Assembly (NCBI RefSeq): GCF_014651075.1
Contig: NZ_BMWE01000007.1
Span: 124,001 to 188,000 of the forward strand
DNA: 64,000 bases
Source: Streptomyces djakartensis
GTDB lineage: Bacteria; Actinomycetota; Actinomycetes; Streptomycetales; Streptomycetaceae
Direction: 5' to 3'
Shown one piece after another: positions 8,464-17,299 of the stretch. The notes under the pieces are model-generated. The model was not told the DNA's origin, ran no database searches, and saw nothing but the letters and a program-made list of their open reading frames with translations. A program made the position numbers and the translations under genes. Each line of letters begins with the position of its first letter. Position 1 is the first letter of the stretch.

Positions 8464-8865
8464 ATGAACAAGTTCCGCGTCGGGGGAGTCGTCGCCGCGG
8501 CGGCGATGATCGGCTTCGCGGGCTCGCCGGCGTTCGCGCAGACCAACGCGACCGTGTACGGCGAGAGTGCCCGGCCCAACTGTGCGCACAGCTCGAAGGG
8601 TGTGTTCGAGGCCGAGGGCGAGTGGTTCCACCTGACCGACACCTGCGCCGACGGCTGGGACGTCGTCATGAAGGTCGACGTCGCGCCGTACCGGTCCGAC
8701 GGTGGCTACGACTTCAGCATCTGGAACACAGGCGGCAGGGGCTCGACGAAGGACGTCAACAAGGCCTACGACGAGGGCACGGGCGTCTGCGTCTGGGCGG
8801 GCTACGGCGAGGCGAGCTCCGGGGAGTGGGCGGGCTTCGGCCCGGGCAGCTGCGGCGTCGCCTGA
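8464..8865 (+). CDS. Small secreted protein of unknown function
   Basis: 133 residues with a clear Sec signal peptide: MNKFR, hydrophobic core GGVVAAAAMIGFAG, cleavage likely after SPAFA. The mature protein has four cysteines (NCAHSS, DTCADG, GVCVW, GSCGVA), enough for two disulfides, and an aromatic, glycine-rich beta-like sequence (FHLTDTC, YDFSIWNTGG). I do not recognise a named enzyme family. A GGGGGG stretch precedes the ATG. It stands alone between the broken PucR-like regulator and a strong hairpin terminator. Confidence 0.75.
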   Translation: MNKFRVGGVVAAAAMIGFAGSPAFAQTNATVYGESARPNCAHSSKGVFEAEGEWFHLTDTCADGWDVVMKVDVAPYRSDGGYDFSIWNTGGRGSTKDVNKAYDEGTGVCVWAGYGEASSGEWAGFGPGSCGVA

Positions 8866-8893
8866 CCCCGCAGGCCACTCGCCGGCACAGACG

Positions 8894-8945
8894 AGGAAGA
8901 CGGCCCGGGCGACGGGGGACAACGTGCGCCGGGGGCCGTCTTCCT
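8894..8945. terminator. Bidirectional hairpin terminator
   Basis: A 13-bp perfect stem (8894-8906 with 8933-8945) between two convergent genes, the secreted protein on the plus strand and the DUF4394 protein on the minus strand. It can serve both. Confidence 0.75.
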
Positions 8946-8988
8946 TGCACTTGTATTCCGCGGCGAGAAAGTGACCTGCGGGAGGGCC

Positions 8989-9879
8989 TCAGCTCCCGGT
9001 GAGGGAGATGGCCAGGTCCGTGATGTTCAGGGGGAACCTGGCGTTGGCGGCATCGGCCACGGGCGTGGCCTCGCCGGTGAGGAGGTCGATGCTGTAGAGG
9101 GAGGGCCGGCTGGCGCCGGGGGCGGTGAGAGAGGCGAAGGCGGCGTTGCCGACCGTCTTGCCGCCCGACAGGGTGCTGAAGATGTCCATGCCCGCGTTGA
9201 CCTGCGCGTCGATGCCGAGGCTGCCGGTCGGTGCCAGCGTGCCGTTGTTGGCCGGGGACTGGATGACCACCTGGTCGCTGGTCGTGTTGATGTCGAACAG
9301 CGTGGTCCCGGTGGCCCCGTTGAGGTCGTTGTTCGTGTAGGCGGCGGCGGAGACGCCCTTGGTCGTGCCCTCGATCGGCGGGGTGGTGAGGTTCAGGTCC
9401 TGGATCGTGGTGTGGTCGTTGAGGTTGTGCCGCAGGTTCTGGCCGTTGTCGCTGATCACGCGCAGCCGGTCGGCGGCCGGGTTGAAGTCGACGCCGAAGT
9501 TCGTGCCGTGCAGCGAGTACTGGAGCTGGGACACTTTGGTGATCACTACGTCGGTGGTGGCCGGCGGGGTCTTGATCGTGTAGATGCCGCCCTTGTTGCC
9601 GACGCCGTACATCAGGCCGTTCTGCACCCGGAAGTCGATGCCGATCAGAGCCGTGTCGCCAGTGAGCCCGACGACGTCCCTGACCCAGTCGAGCACGTTC
9701 GGCCGGTCGGTGGTGAACGTGGCCATCTGGGTGCCGTCACCTGTGATCCCGAACGCGCGCAGACTGGGAGTGGCGGCGGGAGCGGCCGAGCCACTGCCCG
9801 GCGCGCTCAGCATGAGCGCTGTCGACACGGCCATGACCGCGACCGCCGCCGCGGCTCTCTTTCTTGTTCCTGCCTTCAT
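8989..9879 (-). CDS. Secreted DUF4394 beta-propeller-like protein
   Basis: 296 residues. The Sec signal peptide is MKAGTRKRAAAAVAVMAVSTAL, cleaved near GSAAPAA. The mature part matches the DUF4394 pattern: LRAFGITGDGTQMATF, LIGIDFRVQNGLMYGVGN, LHGTNFGVDFNPAADRLRVI, then NLNDHTT and SLGIDAQVN. Such proteins are thought to form beta-propellers and occur in the envelope or outside the cell; no catalytic role is established. A GGGAGGG sequence lies a few bases before the ATG at 9879. It is divergent from the PucR-type regulator at 10128, with 248 bp of shared intergenic DNA, so regulation by that neighbour is possible. Confidence 0.85.
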   Translation of the reverse strand: MKAGTRKRAAAAVAVMAVSTALMLSAPGSGSAAPAATPSLRAFGITGDGTQMATFTTDRPNVLDWVRDVVGLTGDTALIGIDFRVQNGLMYGVGNKGGIYTIKTPPATTDVVITKVSQLQYSLHGTNFGVDFNPAADRLRVISDNGQNLRHNLNDHTTIQDLNLTTPPIEGTTKGVSAAAYTNNDLNGATGTTLFDINTTSDQVVIQSPANNGTLAPTGSLGIDAQVNAGMDIFSTLSGGKTVGNAAFASLTAPGASRPSLYSIDLLTGEATPVADAANARFPLNITDLAISLTGS

Positions 9880-10127
9880 CGGTGTTTCCCTCCCGTTTGA
9901 ACAAGCACCGTTGAGCGGCGCGCGGATGAGAGATTCCCGTACCGATTCCCGCGCTCATCCGCAGTGGTGGCCGGAATGATTGCCGTGATGTTCCCCCACG
10001 GGCTGGTACGCGCTCCCCATTAAGGCCAGTTCACAGCGTCTCCACAAGTGGAGCAGTCGATGGGAATGCCCCGATCCAGGGATTTTGCGCACTGTGACAA
10101 AGCGCCCCAGACGCGGTCGTCTCCGAT

Positions 10128-11453
10128 GTGCGCAGAGTGATGAACGCCGTCCGGATCTCCCCTGTCGGCTTCTTCGAACGCACTGGCATGCTCCGGCCCA
10201 TGGGGAGCTTCTTCGCCGAGTTGGCCCGGCAGGCGTCGGCCAACGCGCGCCGGGAGGTCGAGGCGTACGCGCGCGAGATTCCGGAGTTCGGGTTCCTGGA
10301 CACGAACTCCCGGGCGCGCGCCGAGACGCTGGAGTACGCGTTATGGCTGCGCCGCCGTACGGTCGAACTGTCCCCCGAAAACGGCGAACTGAGCGACGAC
10401 GACCTCGGCTACATCGCGGCGATCGGTGAGTTGCGGGCCGCAGCGGGGATGTCGCTCTCCGCGCGGCAGCGGGTCCTGCGACTGCACACCTCACTCATGC
10501 TGCGCGAGATCAACGAAGCGACCGAAGCCCAGCGCGGCGCCGGCGTCGACGAACTCATGCGGATGATGGGCTGGTTCGCCCCGCAGGGAGAGCGCGGTAT
10601 CCGTGCCTACAGCCAGGGATTCGTGACGGCGCTGCGTCACCGTCTGCCGTACGTCGAGCAGGCCGCCCTGCTGGCCGAGTCGTTGCTCAACTCAGACCCC
10701 ATATCGGCGGAACTCGCCTCGGCACTGGGCATGGAACTGCCCGAGCGCTGCGCGGTGACGGTGATCCGGGTGCCGGACCGCCCCGGCGGCGATCGCGACC
10801 TGGAAAGCGAGATCGAGGCGCTGGTGAGAACCCACCACGCGCCCGTCACCTGGTGCCCGGGCAGTGGAAGCAGGAGCGGTGAGCTGATCGCCCTGATCCC
10901 CTTGCATCCCCCCACACCCCAGGCGTCTCCGGGGCCCCGCACAGCCGAGACCGTACAGCCGCACTCCGTACCCGACCTCCCGCCCGGCCCCGTATCCGAT
11001 CTCGTGCGGGACTTCGCCCAGGCCCTCGGCCGCCCCTGCGCCGCCGGCACCGCCACCTCACCGCTGTCCGAGGTTGCCGACGCCCTCGACCTGGCCCGGC
11101 GGATCAGCAGGGCGGCACCCCTGCGACGGGCGTCCGCTCGGCTGCGGCCGCACACCGTGTCGGACGTGTTCGTCGAACTCGCCGTCTCGGACGCGCCGTT
11201 CATAGACGAATGGCTGCACGCCGTGGGCCGGAGCCTGCAGCCCGGCCCGGACCTCTTTGTCACGCTTGACGCGTACTATCGCCACGACATGCACCGCGGC
11301 GCCACGGCGGCAGCCCTCAACGTCCACCCCCGCACCCTGGACTACCGCCTCCGCCGGGTGCGGGAGCTCACCGGCATCGATCCCGGCTCGACGCGCGGCG
11401 TGCGCATTCTCAGCTCGGTCGTCACGCGGCACCTGTCGGAAGCGTGGCACTGA
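10128..11453 (+). CDS. PucR-family transcriptional regulator
   Basis: 441-residue regulator. The C-terminal PucR helix-turn-helix is clear (LDAYYRHDMHRGATAAALNV, then HPRTLDYRLRRVRELTGIDP, about residues 375-415). Before it lie a central GGDEF-like domain found in CdaR/PucR proteins and an N-terminal all-helical sensory region resembling RsbRD-like folds (residues ~20-180). The listed GTG has no clear Shine-Dalgarno; an ATG at 10140 is an alternative. It stands between the divergent DUF4394 gene and the large binding-protein gene downstream. The ligand is unknown. Confidence 0.85.
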   Translation: MRRVMNAVRISPVGFFERTGMLRPMGSFFAELARQASANARREVEAYAREIPEFGFLDTNSRARAETLEYALWLRRRTVELSPENGELSDDDLGYIAAIGELRAAAGMSLSARQRVLRLHTSLMLREINEATEAQRGAGVDELMRMMGWFAPQGERGIRAYSQGFVTALRHRLPYVEQAALLAESLLNSDPISAELASALGMELPERCAVTVIRVPDRPGGDRDLESEIEALVRTHHAPVTWCPGSGSRSGELIALIPLHPPTPQASPGPRTAETVQPHSVPDLPPGPVSDLVRDFAQALGRPCAAGTATSPLSEVADALDLARRISRAAPLRRASARLRPHTVSDVFVELAVSDAPFIDEWLHAVGRSLQPGPDLFVTLDAYYRHDMHRGATAAALNVHPRTLDYRLRRVRELTGIDPGSTRGVRILSSVVTRHLSEAWH

Positions 11454-11629
11454 ACCGGGCGATCACCCAGAGCCGAAACACGTGCCGGGACGGGCAGCCG
11501 GAGGGGACGCGGCCCCCGCAGGCGCGTCGGCAGCACCCCCAGTCGTAGCGAAGCGCACCCGCGTGCTCACTGTCTGCTGCTATACCGGTGTGGGCAAGCG
11601 GCGTAACAGTGGATGCATCGGGGGAGTGC

Positions 11630-14560
11630 GTGGCAGAGAACCACTATGCCTTCAGACAGGCAGCCGACAACGGCATGCTGGACGGGCCGCCGGGAACAGG
11701 CGAATTCCTGCGACTGGTGCAGTCACTGGTGAAAAGGCCCCGGCGCGGTGAACGGTGGTTGCCGTCCCTCGCGATCGGTGGCCCGGGCGCCCGGGCCGTC
11801 CAGGCCGCGCTCAAGAGCCGACTGGGCGAGGCTGCCCGGCCCGTCCCCCATTGCGTGGTGCCGCTGCCGGATGCGGATGACCGTCCCGACGGCAGCGGTG
11901 ACCACCGCGAAGCCAACGACGACCACTCCGACGGCGGCATCGCCCGGGCCGGTGCGCCGGGCCACAGCCGACCCGATCCCGCCGGCGACGCACGCGAGCC
12001 CGGGACCGGCTCCGGTACGGCGCTCCTGCCCGACGGAGCCGCCCGGGCCGATCACGCGGTCGGCCATCAGGACGCCGACGCGCTGCGTGATCTTCTCGCC
12101 CAGATCTGCCACGGCCTCGCACCGCAGCGAAGCGGACAGCCGCGTCTGCGGTTCCGGCACTTCTCGCTGGTGAACTGGGCCATGGGGGAGCGGCTTGCGA
12201 ACGACGGCCGTCACGACAGACATCGCACCGAACTCGCCGGAAGACTGCGCGACTTCCTGCGCGGAACCCGCCCTGCCGCCGACCACGGCGGTATCGGTAC
12301 CGGCATCGGCGCCCTGCACCCGTTGCTCCAACTGCTGTGGAGCGGGCTGATATTGCTGGTTCCGCCCGCGCTGTTCCGAGTCGTGGCGAGCGGGCGGGTG
12401 CCCGGCCTCGGGCGCGGCTACTGGTGGTTCATGCGTCAGCCCTACCTCAGGCCGGAGCTGTCGGGAGACTTCCTCGGCCTGGCCGAGCGGCTGACCGTCG
12501 GCTACCGGGCCGAGGAACCCGCCGATCACGTGGCCAAGTTGCTGGTTCACGCCTTTCTCGAGGACCTGCGCCGCGCATTTCGGCGCGGTCCCTGCCGATG
12601 GCGCGGATGGCGGCACACGGCCTATCCCGTGGTGGTCGTCCAGGGCACCCGAGCGACCGACGCGGGTCGCACACTGCTCAGACTCGTGGAACAGGTACGC
12701 GAGGAGACCGGGCGGCCCGTCCCCGTGCTCCTCGTGCACGTCGACCACCGACACAGCGGTGACCGGGAGCCGTCCGCGCCCGCCGACGCTCTGAACATGA
12801 GGGACGTGCCCGCGATCGGCCACACGCAGTGGGCCCCCGTCTCCTACAGCAGTCGTCTGCGCCGGCGACGCTCCGTACCGCCGGCCCGGGTCCGTGCGCA
12901 GCGTCGGTTCTGGGTGGACGACTCCACGGAGACGGAACGAGTTCCCGCTTCCGTCGTTGTCACGGCCCCCGTGCCACCATGGTTCAGCCGGCGTGTCGTC
13001 ATTCTCGCCGCATGCCTGGCGCTGCTCGTTCCCACCGCTGCGTGGTCCGGCTATCAGCTGGGCCTGCCGGGTTGCCCGCACCGGCCCCTCGCCGGTGAGG
13101 TGACCGTCAGAGACGTGGGCGGACAGTGCATCGGCATCAGCGACGCACGCGCGCTCACCTTCAACGACGAGCCCGGGCAGGAGCGACTGCACGACATCCA
13201 GCAGCGCATCTTCGCTCAGAACCGGGACGCGGAGGACCTCTGGGAGCGCGGCGGCCGTCGCCGCCCGTACGCCACCATCGTGTACCTGGGCACCCTGACC
13301 GGCCGTGCCACCCGCCGCGGTGAGGAAGCGTACGCGGCCGAACGCGAGGGACTGGAAGGCATGGCCGTCGCCCAGCACATCGGGCTGCGGGCGCCGGTGA
13401 ACAACTTCTCCGTTCCGTTGCTGCGCATCGTCATCGCCAACGCCGGCTTCCAGATGAAGCACGCCGACATCGCTGTTGACATGATCGCCGAGCTGGCGCG
13501 CCAGGAGTCCGATGCCCCCGTGGTCGGTGTCGTCGGCCCGGTCGAGAGCCGGAGGGCCAGCGCCGCCGCCCTGCGTCAGCTCAACCAGGTCGGTCTGCCC
13601 GCCATCGCGCCGGCCCTCTCCGCCGACCACCTCGACAAGAACTCGGCCCTCTACCTCCAGATCGCGCCGCCCAACCGGGATCAGGCCCGTCTCGTGGCCG
13701 ACTACGCGCGCCGGAAGGGGTGGAAGGGGCTGCATGTCTACGCCACCTACGGGGAGGGGTCCAGCCGCGAGGACGACCTCTACGTCGCCACACTCCTGGA
13801 GGACCTTCGGTCAGAGTTCAAGGGCACCCATGACCTCACCTTCCGTGACTGGCACAGCGGGCTGCCCATGGCACGGGAGTGCGGTTACCAGGGCATGCTC
13901 TTCTTCGCCGGTCGGTGGTCGGAGTACGGAGACTTCCTGCATGGTCTGGCGAAGGACTGCCGCAACCAGCACTGGCCGCGCCATCTCGTGGCCGATGACT
14001 CCGTCAACCGCTTCATGGCCAACCCGACGCTGCGCGAGGCGGCGCCGGACAATCTGACCATGCTGTACGTGTCGAAGTCCGGTCTGGCCACCTGCGAAGC
14101 GCTGCGCCGTCGCAGTGGCTCGGACGCGGTGGCCAGCCAGTTCCTGGCCGCTGTGGGAAGGCCCGGCCTGCTCCGCTCCGCCAGGTGTGTCCACGGACCC
14201 GGTGCCCAGGAATGGCTGGGGGAGCACGTCGGGCTCGCCTACGACGCCACCATGCTCCTGGCCCAAGCGGTGGAGCAGCTGGCCGGACGTGTCCGTGTAT
14301 GGCCGCAACGATGGGAGGGACGGATGCTCGACCCGGCAGCCGTCCACACCGAGATCCTCCGGCAGAACCAGGCCGGCGGCTGGCCCGGGGTCACCGGCCA
14401 CCTCGTCTATCCCCCGGACTCGGGCGAGCCCGTCGGCAAACCGCTGTCGCTCCTGCGCGTCGACCGCATTCCGTCAGTGAAGGAGATGCCGACCGAGGTC
14501 TTCAGCTGCGGCCCGTACGGCCGCCACGGCCAACACACCTGTCGCGAACCGCGCGCGTGA
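11630..14560 (+). CDS. Membrane protein fusing a degenerate NTPase-like region to a periplasmic binding domain
   Basis: 976 residues. The cytoplasmic N-terminal half contains AIGGPGARAVQAALKSRL where a STAND-type ATPase would have a P-loop lysine, and a Walker B-like PVPVLLVHVDHR near 380, suggesting an inactive nucleotide-binding fold. There are two hydrophobic segments, about 224-254 (LLQLLWSGLILLVPPALFRV) and 455-475 (VVILAACLALLVPTAAWSGY). The exported C-terminal ~500 residues look like a LivJ-type periplasmic-binding fold (VVGVVGPVESRRASAAALRQ, LPAIAPALSADHL, GWKGLHVYATYGEG). GTG 11630 follows GGGGAG; upstream in-frame GTGs exist. It may sense an external ligand rather than transport it, since no permease is nearby. 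Terminator at 14575. Confidence 0.7.
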   Translation: MAENHYAFRQAADNGMLDGPPGTGEFLRLVQSLVKRPRRGERWLPSLAIGGPGARAVQAALKSRLGEAARPVPHCVVPLPDADDRPDGSGDHREANDDHSDGGIARAGAPGHSRPDPAGDAREPGTGSGTALLPDGAARADHAVGHQDADALRDLLAQICHGLAPQRSGQPRLRFRHFSLVNWAMGERLANDGRHDRHRTELAGRLRDFLRGTRPAADHGGIGTGIGALHPLLQLLWSGLILLVPPALFRVVASGRVPGLGRGYWWFMRQPYLRPELSGDFLGLAERLTVGYRAEEPADHVAKLLVHAFLEDLRRAFRRGPCRWRGWRHTAYPVVVVQGTRATDAGRTLLRLVEQVREETGRPVPVLLVHVDHRHSGDREPSAPADALNMRDVPAIGHTQWAPVSYSSRLRRRRSVPPARVRAQRRFWVDDSTETERVPASVVVTAPVPPWFSRRVVILAACLALLVPTAAWSGYQLGLPGCPHRPLAGEVTVRDVGGQCIGISDARALTFNDEPGQERLHDIQQRIFAQNRDAEDLWERGGRRRPYATIVYLGTLTGRATRRGEEAYAAEREGLEGMAVAQHIGLRAPVNNFSVPLLRIVIANAGFQMKHADIAVDMIAELARQESDAPVVGVVGPVESRRASAAALRQLNQVGLPAIAPALSADHLDKNSALYLQIAPPNRDQARLVADYARRKGWKGLHVYATYGEGSSREDDLYVATLLEDLRSEFKGTHDLTFRDWHSGLPMARECGYQGMLFFAGRWSEYGDFLHGLAKDCRNQHWPRHLVADDSVNRFMANPTLREAAPDNLTMLYVSKSGLATCEALRRRSGSDAVASQFLAAVGRPGLLRSARCVHGPGAQEWLGEHVGLAYDATMLLAQAVEQLAGRVRVWPQRWEGRMLDPAAVHTEILRQNQAGGWPGVTGHLVYPPDSGEPVGKPLSLLRVDRIPSVKEMPTEVFSCGPYGRHGQHTCREPRA

Positions 14561-14574
14561 CCCGACCCGCAAAG

Positions 14575-14602
14575 AACCCCCGGGTCTCCGACCTGGGGGT
14601 TT
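14575..14602 (+). terminator. Hairpin terminator after the binding-protein gene
   Basis: A 12-bp stem (14575-14586 with 14590-14601, one G-T wobble) and 3-nt loop, followed by a short T run. It closely resembles the terminator found beside all copies of tRNA-Gly in this window (23.4, 29.9 and 38.25 kb), and the next bases CGGAGCGGGG resemble the tRNA 3' end. Confidence 0.7.
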
Positions 14603-14714
14603 CGCACGGAGCGGGGAACAGTCCGGCACCCGGCCGGGGCCCGTGTGGAATCTGGTCGAGTGGTCCTCGGCCGCGCTGGCCACGGCCCGCGCGGCACGCC
14701 GCCCGGTGGACCGG

Positions 14715-15239
14715 TCAGGCGGCGTAGCTGAGCACCGCGCGGCGTGCGGGGGACGCGGCGGGGGCCACGGTCGCGTGCACGGTACGGGCGGTGCGAACAG
14801 CGGGCGCGGCCTGTGCGCGGTTCCGCGCGAAGACGACGAGGCGCAGCACCGCGAACCGCGCGACACCGGCGAGTGCGGAGGCGGACAGGTAGACGACCTG
14901 CTCAAGCACCGCACCGGGCGCCGCCACCAGCTGCTGCAGGACAAGCATCGCCGCGCAGGTCACCGCGTATGCGGCCGCCGCGGACCCGGCCGATTGCGCA
15001 TGCTGGCGCCAGGTCGCGCGCCCGCCCGCGCCGAAGGTGAAGCGGGCGTGCAACTCGGTGGCGAGGAGCGTGGAGACCACGGTGATCAGGGCGTTGGCCA
15101 GAGCCCAGGGCATCCAGGAGGCGAGGGCCGCCACGGCGAAGCCGGCGGTGATCCCCACTCCACCGCCACAGAGCACGAAGCGGGCGAAGGAGGTGCAGGC
15201 GGCGGGTGCCGCCTGCACCTGGCTCTGTGCTGTCTCCAT
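14715..15239 (-). CDS. GtrA-like four-TM membrane protein
   Basis: 174 residues with four predicted membrane helices. The N-terminal FARFVLCGGGVGITAGFAVA and the central ITVVSTLLATELHARFTFG match the GtrA/DPMS family pattern, whose members assist movement or use of polyprenyl-linked sugars in the envelope. The C-terminal tail is basic and alanine-rich. An AGGGGCGG sequence precedes the ATG. Three TGGCGCCA-like boxes lie 71-121 bp upstream of its start, so it may share control with the DUF4097/ABC operon on the other side. Confidence 0.75.
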   Translation of the reverse strand: METAQSQVQAAPAACTSFARFVLCGGGVGITAGFAVAALASWMPWALANALITVVSTLLATELHARFTFGAGGRATWRQHAQSAGSAAAAYAVTCAAMLVLQQLVAAPGAVLEQVVYLSASALAGVARFAVLRLVVFARNRAQAAPAVRTARTVHATVAPAASPARRAVLSYAA

Positions 15240-15787
15240 GATCCGCCCCTTTGATGGCTCACTCCGCGAAAGCGCGCCCCCTCGCCCTGCGCGGCCGAGG
15301 AGTTGCTGATGGCGCCACTATGGCACATGAATGACGCCACATCGAGCCTAAATAGCGCCACGGAGTGGACGCCGGTCGCGAAAGCGCAGGCCAGGGACTC
15401 ATCACGGCTTGGGCGCGCGTCGCAGGCGTGGTGAGGTCGCGGCATGGGTCAGCGCATCCGCCCGCTCAACGTCGGCTGATACCGACGGCTCAGGGTCCGT
15501 CCCCTGTGTCACCGAGTTCCGGCCTGGATTGGCCCAGCCGTGAACCGAGAGGCGGCGGATCACCTTCTCGCGGCATCCGCGTGGCGCCAGCTGGCCACGG
15601 TGGCGCCGGGTGGCGTCACCCGGCACCAATACGCGCTCCCGGAAGCGCGTGAGCGTGCATGGCGCCGCAATGACTCGGGGCGCCCTGCCCACGTTCCCGC
15701 AGCTCAGGGTGGTCACCCCCAAGTCCGCCTCACATGAGGCACCACTCGGCCTTGCTTGTGGCGCCATTTCGGTGCCATGATGGCGTC
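15240..15787. promoter_or_regulatory. Intergenic region rich in TGGCGYCA boxes
   Basis: This 548-bp divergent interval has no convincing gene. It holds TGGCGCCA at 15310, 15582 and 15759, and close variants at 15332 (TGACGCCA), 15353 (TAGCGCCA), 15601 and 15660 (TGGCGCCG), 15611 and 15781 (TGGCGTCA). The 15310/15332/15353 set and the 15759/15781 pair are spaced 21-22 bp, two helical turns. The last box touches the start codon of the ribbon-helix-helix gene. Tandem 8-bp palindromic boxes are what RHH repressors commonly bind, so autoregulation is the simplest reading. Confidence 0.6.
15752..15787 (+). promoter_or_regulatory. Predicted leaderless promoter of the RHH-DUF4097-ABC operon
   Basis: TTGCTT (15752) and CATGAT (15776) are separated by 18 bp, and the second ends six bases before the ATG at 15788, the spacing of leaderless Streptomyces transcripts. 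No Shine-Dalgarno precedes the gene. One TGGCGCCA box fills the spacer and a TGGCGTCA box overlaps the predicted transcription start, ideal positions for a repressor. Confidence 0.45.
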
Positions 15788-16306
15788 ATGGATCTCACCC
15801 CGTATGTCGAAAACCTCCGCCGCGAACTCGCGGTGGCCGCCGAAGCCGGCGGCGACGAAGCCCGAGAGCTGGCCGAGAGGCTCATCGCGCCCCTGGAGTC
15901 GGTGACCCGCCTGACCATGCTCAATGTGCTCTCCGCCGCGATGGACGAGATCACGCGCGAACTCGCCCCCGGCTCGGTCGACGTACGGCTGCGCGGGCTC
16001 GAGCCGGACTTCGTGGTGACACCGCCGCCCACCGACGGCGGCGCCCCCGCGGAGCCGGCCGGGTCCGTCGAACCTCTCAGGACCCCACTCCCGGCCGACG
16101 GCGACGAGGGCGGCACCGCCCGCGTCAACCTGCGCCTGCCGGCCCACCTCAAGGTCCGCGCCGAGGAGGCCGCGAGCCGCGAGGGCCTGTCGGTCAACGC
16201 GTGGCTGGTGCGCGCCGTGTCGGCCGCGGTCGACGGCGGCCCCCGGCCGCGTACGACGGAGAAGACCCAGACGGTCGGACAGAGCTTCACGGGCTGGGTG
16301 CGCTAG
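15788..16306 (+). CDS. Ribbon-helix-helix (HicB/Arc-like) regulator
   Basis: 172 residues. A helical N-terminus (MDLTPYVENLRRELAVAAEA) and Pro-rich middle lead to a C-terminal RHH domain at about 118-155, RVNLRLPAHLKVRAEEAASR then EGLSVNAWLVRAVSAA, with the first strand that inserts into the major groove. It heads the operon with the DUF4097 and DrrA/DrrB-like genes. No cognate HicA-type toxin is present, so it is more likely a repressor than an antitoxin. TGGCGYCA boxes around its promoter are candidate operators. Upstream in-frame codons exist, but the ATG at 15788 starts the recognisable protein. Confidence 0.8.
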   Translation: MDLTPYVENLRRELAVAAEAGGDEARELAERLIAPLESVTRLTMLNVLSAAMDEITRELAPGSVDVRLRGLEPDFVVTPPPTDGGAPAEPAGSVEPLRTPLPADGDEGGTARVNLRLPAHLKVRAEEAASREGLSVNAWLVRAVSAAVDGGPRPRTTEKTQTVGQSFTGWVR

Positions 16307-16389
16307 CCGCGCCCCCATTCAGCGCCACCTCACCCACACCACGTCCCACCAGCAGGGGCGGCTCAAGGACTCAAGAGGACGGGACAGCC

Positions 16390-17238
16390 ATGCCTTCTTT
16401 CGACACTCCCGAAACGATCTCGGTCACGGCGCGCGTGGAGGCCGGTTCCCTCCAGCTCACCGCGGGCGACCGCCGCGACACGGTCGTCGATGTGCGGCCC
16501 CGCGACCCGAAGAAGGACCTGGACGTACGGGCGGCCGAGCAGACCGAGGTCACCTACGCGGGCGGCGTACTGACGATCAGGACACCCAAGGGCAATCTGC
16601 TCGGGCTCGGCCGCACCGGCACGGTCGACGTGACGGTCGAACTGCCCGCGGGCTCGCGTGTCGACATGACCGGCGCCTGGGCCCAGATGCTCGGCGAGGG
16701 CCGCCTCGGCGAGGTCAGGGTGAAGACCTCGTCCGGCGACGTCCGTCTCGACACGACGGGTCCGCTCCAGCTGACCGCGTCGCACGGCTCGATCACCGTG
16801 GACCGCGTCGAGGGCAGGGCCGAGATCACCACCAGCTCCGGCAGTCTGCGCGTCGGCCTCGTCGACGGCCCCGCCGTCCTGAAGAACTCGCACGGCACCA
16901 CGACCGTCGACGCCGCGATCGGCGAACTGCGGGTGAGCGGCGCCAACGGTGACATCGAGATCCGGCGCGCCGAGGACTCGGTCACCGCCACCACCGCCCA
17001 CGGCACCCTGCGGGTGGGTGAAGTGGCCCGCGGAACCGTCCAGTTGGAGACCAACTACGGCGCCATCGACATCGGCGTCCGCGAGGGCACGGCCGCCTGG
17101 CTCGACATCAGCTCGAACTCCGGCCAGGTACGCAACACGCTGACCGCGTCCGAGAGCCCTGAGCAGACCGACGACACGGTCAGGGTCCGCGCCCGCACCA
17201 AGTACGGCAACATCGACGTCCGCCGCGCCAGGGTCTGA
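16390..17238 (+). CDS. DUF4097 beta-strand-repeat protein
   Basis: 282 residues made almost wholly of short beta strands in a regular pattern (VRVKTSSGDVRL, ITVDRVEGRAEITTSSG, LRVSGANGDIEI, VQLETNYGAIDI), as in DUF4097/adhesin-like right-handed beta solenoids. It lacks a signal peptide or membrane span, so it is probably cytoplasmic. It sits 83 bp after the RHH gene and 61 bp before the ABC ATPase. In actinobacteria this protein commonly accompanies daunorubicin-resistance-type ABC transporters; whether it sequesters substrate or scaffolds the pump is not known. Confidence 0.85.
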   Translation: MPSFDTPETISVTARVEAGSLQLTAGDRRDTVVDVRPRDPKKDLDVRAAEQTEVTYAGGVLTIRTPKGNLLGLGRTGTVDVTVELPAGSRVDMTGAWAQMLGEGRLGEVRVKTSSGDVRLDTTGPLQLTASHGSITVDRVEGRAEITTSSGSLRVGLVDGPAVLKNSHGTTTVDAAIGELRVSGANGDIEIRRAEDSVTATTAHGTLRVGEVARGTVQLETNYGAIDIGVREGTAAWLDISSNSGQVRNTLTASESPEQTDDTVRVRARTKYGNIDVRRARV

Positions 17239-17299
17239 GCACCACATCGTCAACCGGCCCCTTCTCCCACTCACTTACCAGCCTTCGATCGGAGGGCCC

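Noticed and set aside
11723..13735. A 670-codon open frame on the minus strand
   Set aside because: It is antisense to the binding-protein gene in GC-rich DNA, has Gly/Arg/Gln-rich composition and no domain or start signal.
15788..16306. HicAB toxin-antitoxin pair
   Set aside because: The RHH protein has no HicA-like partner; the next gene is a DUF4097 protein.
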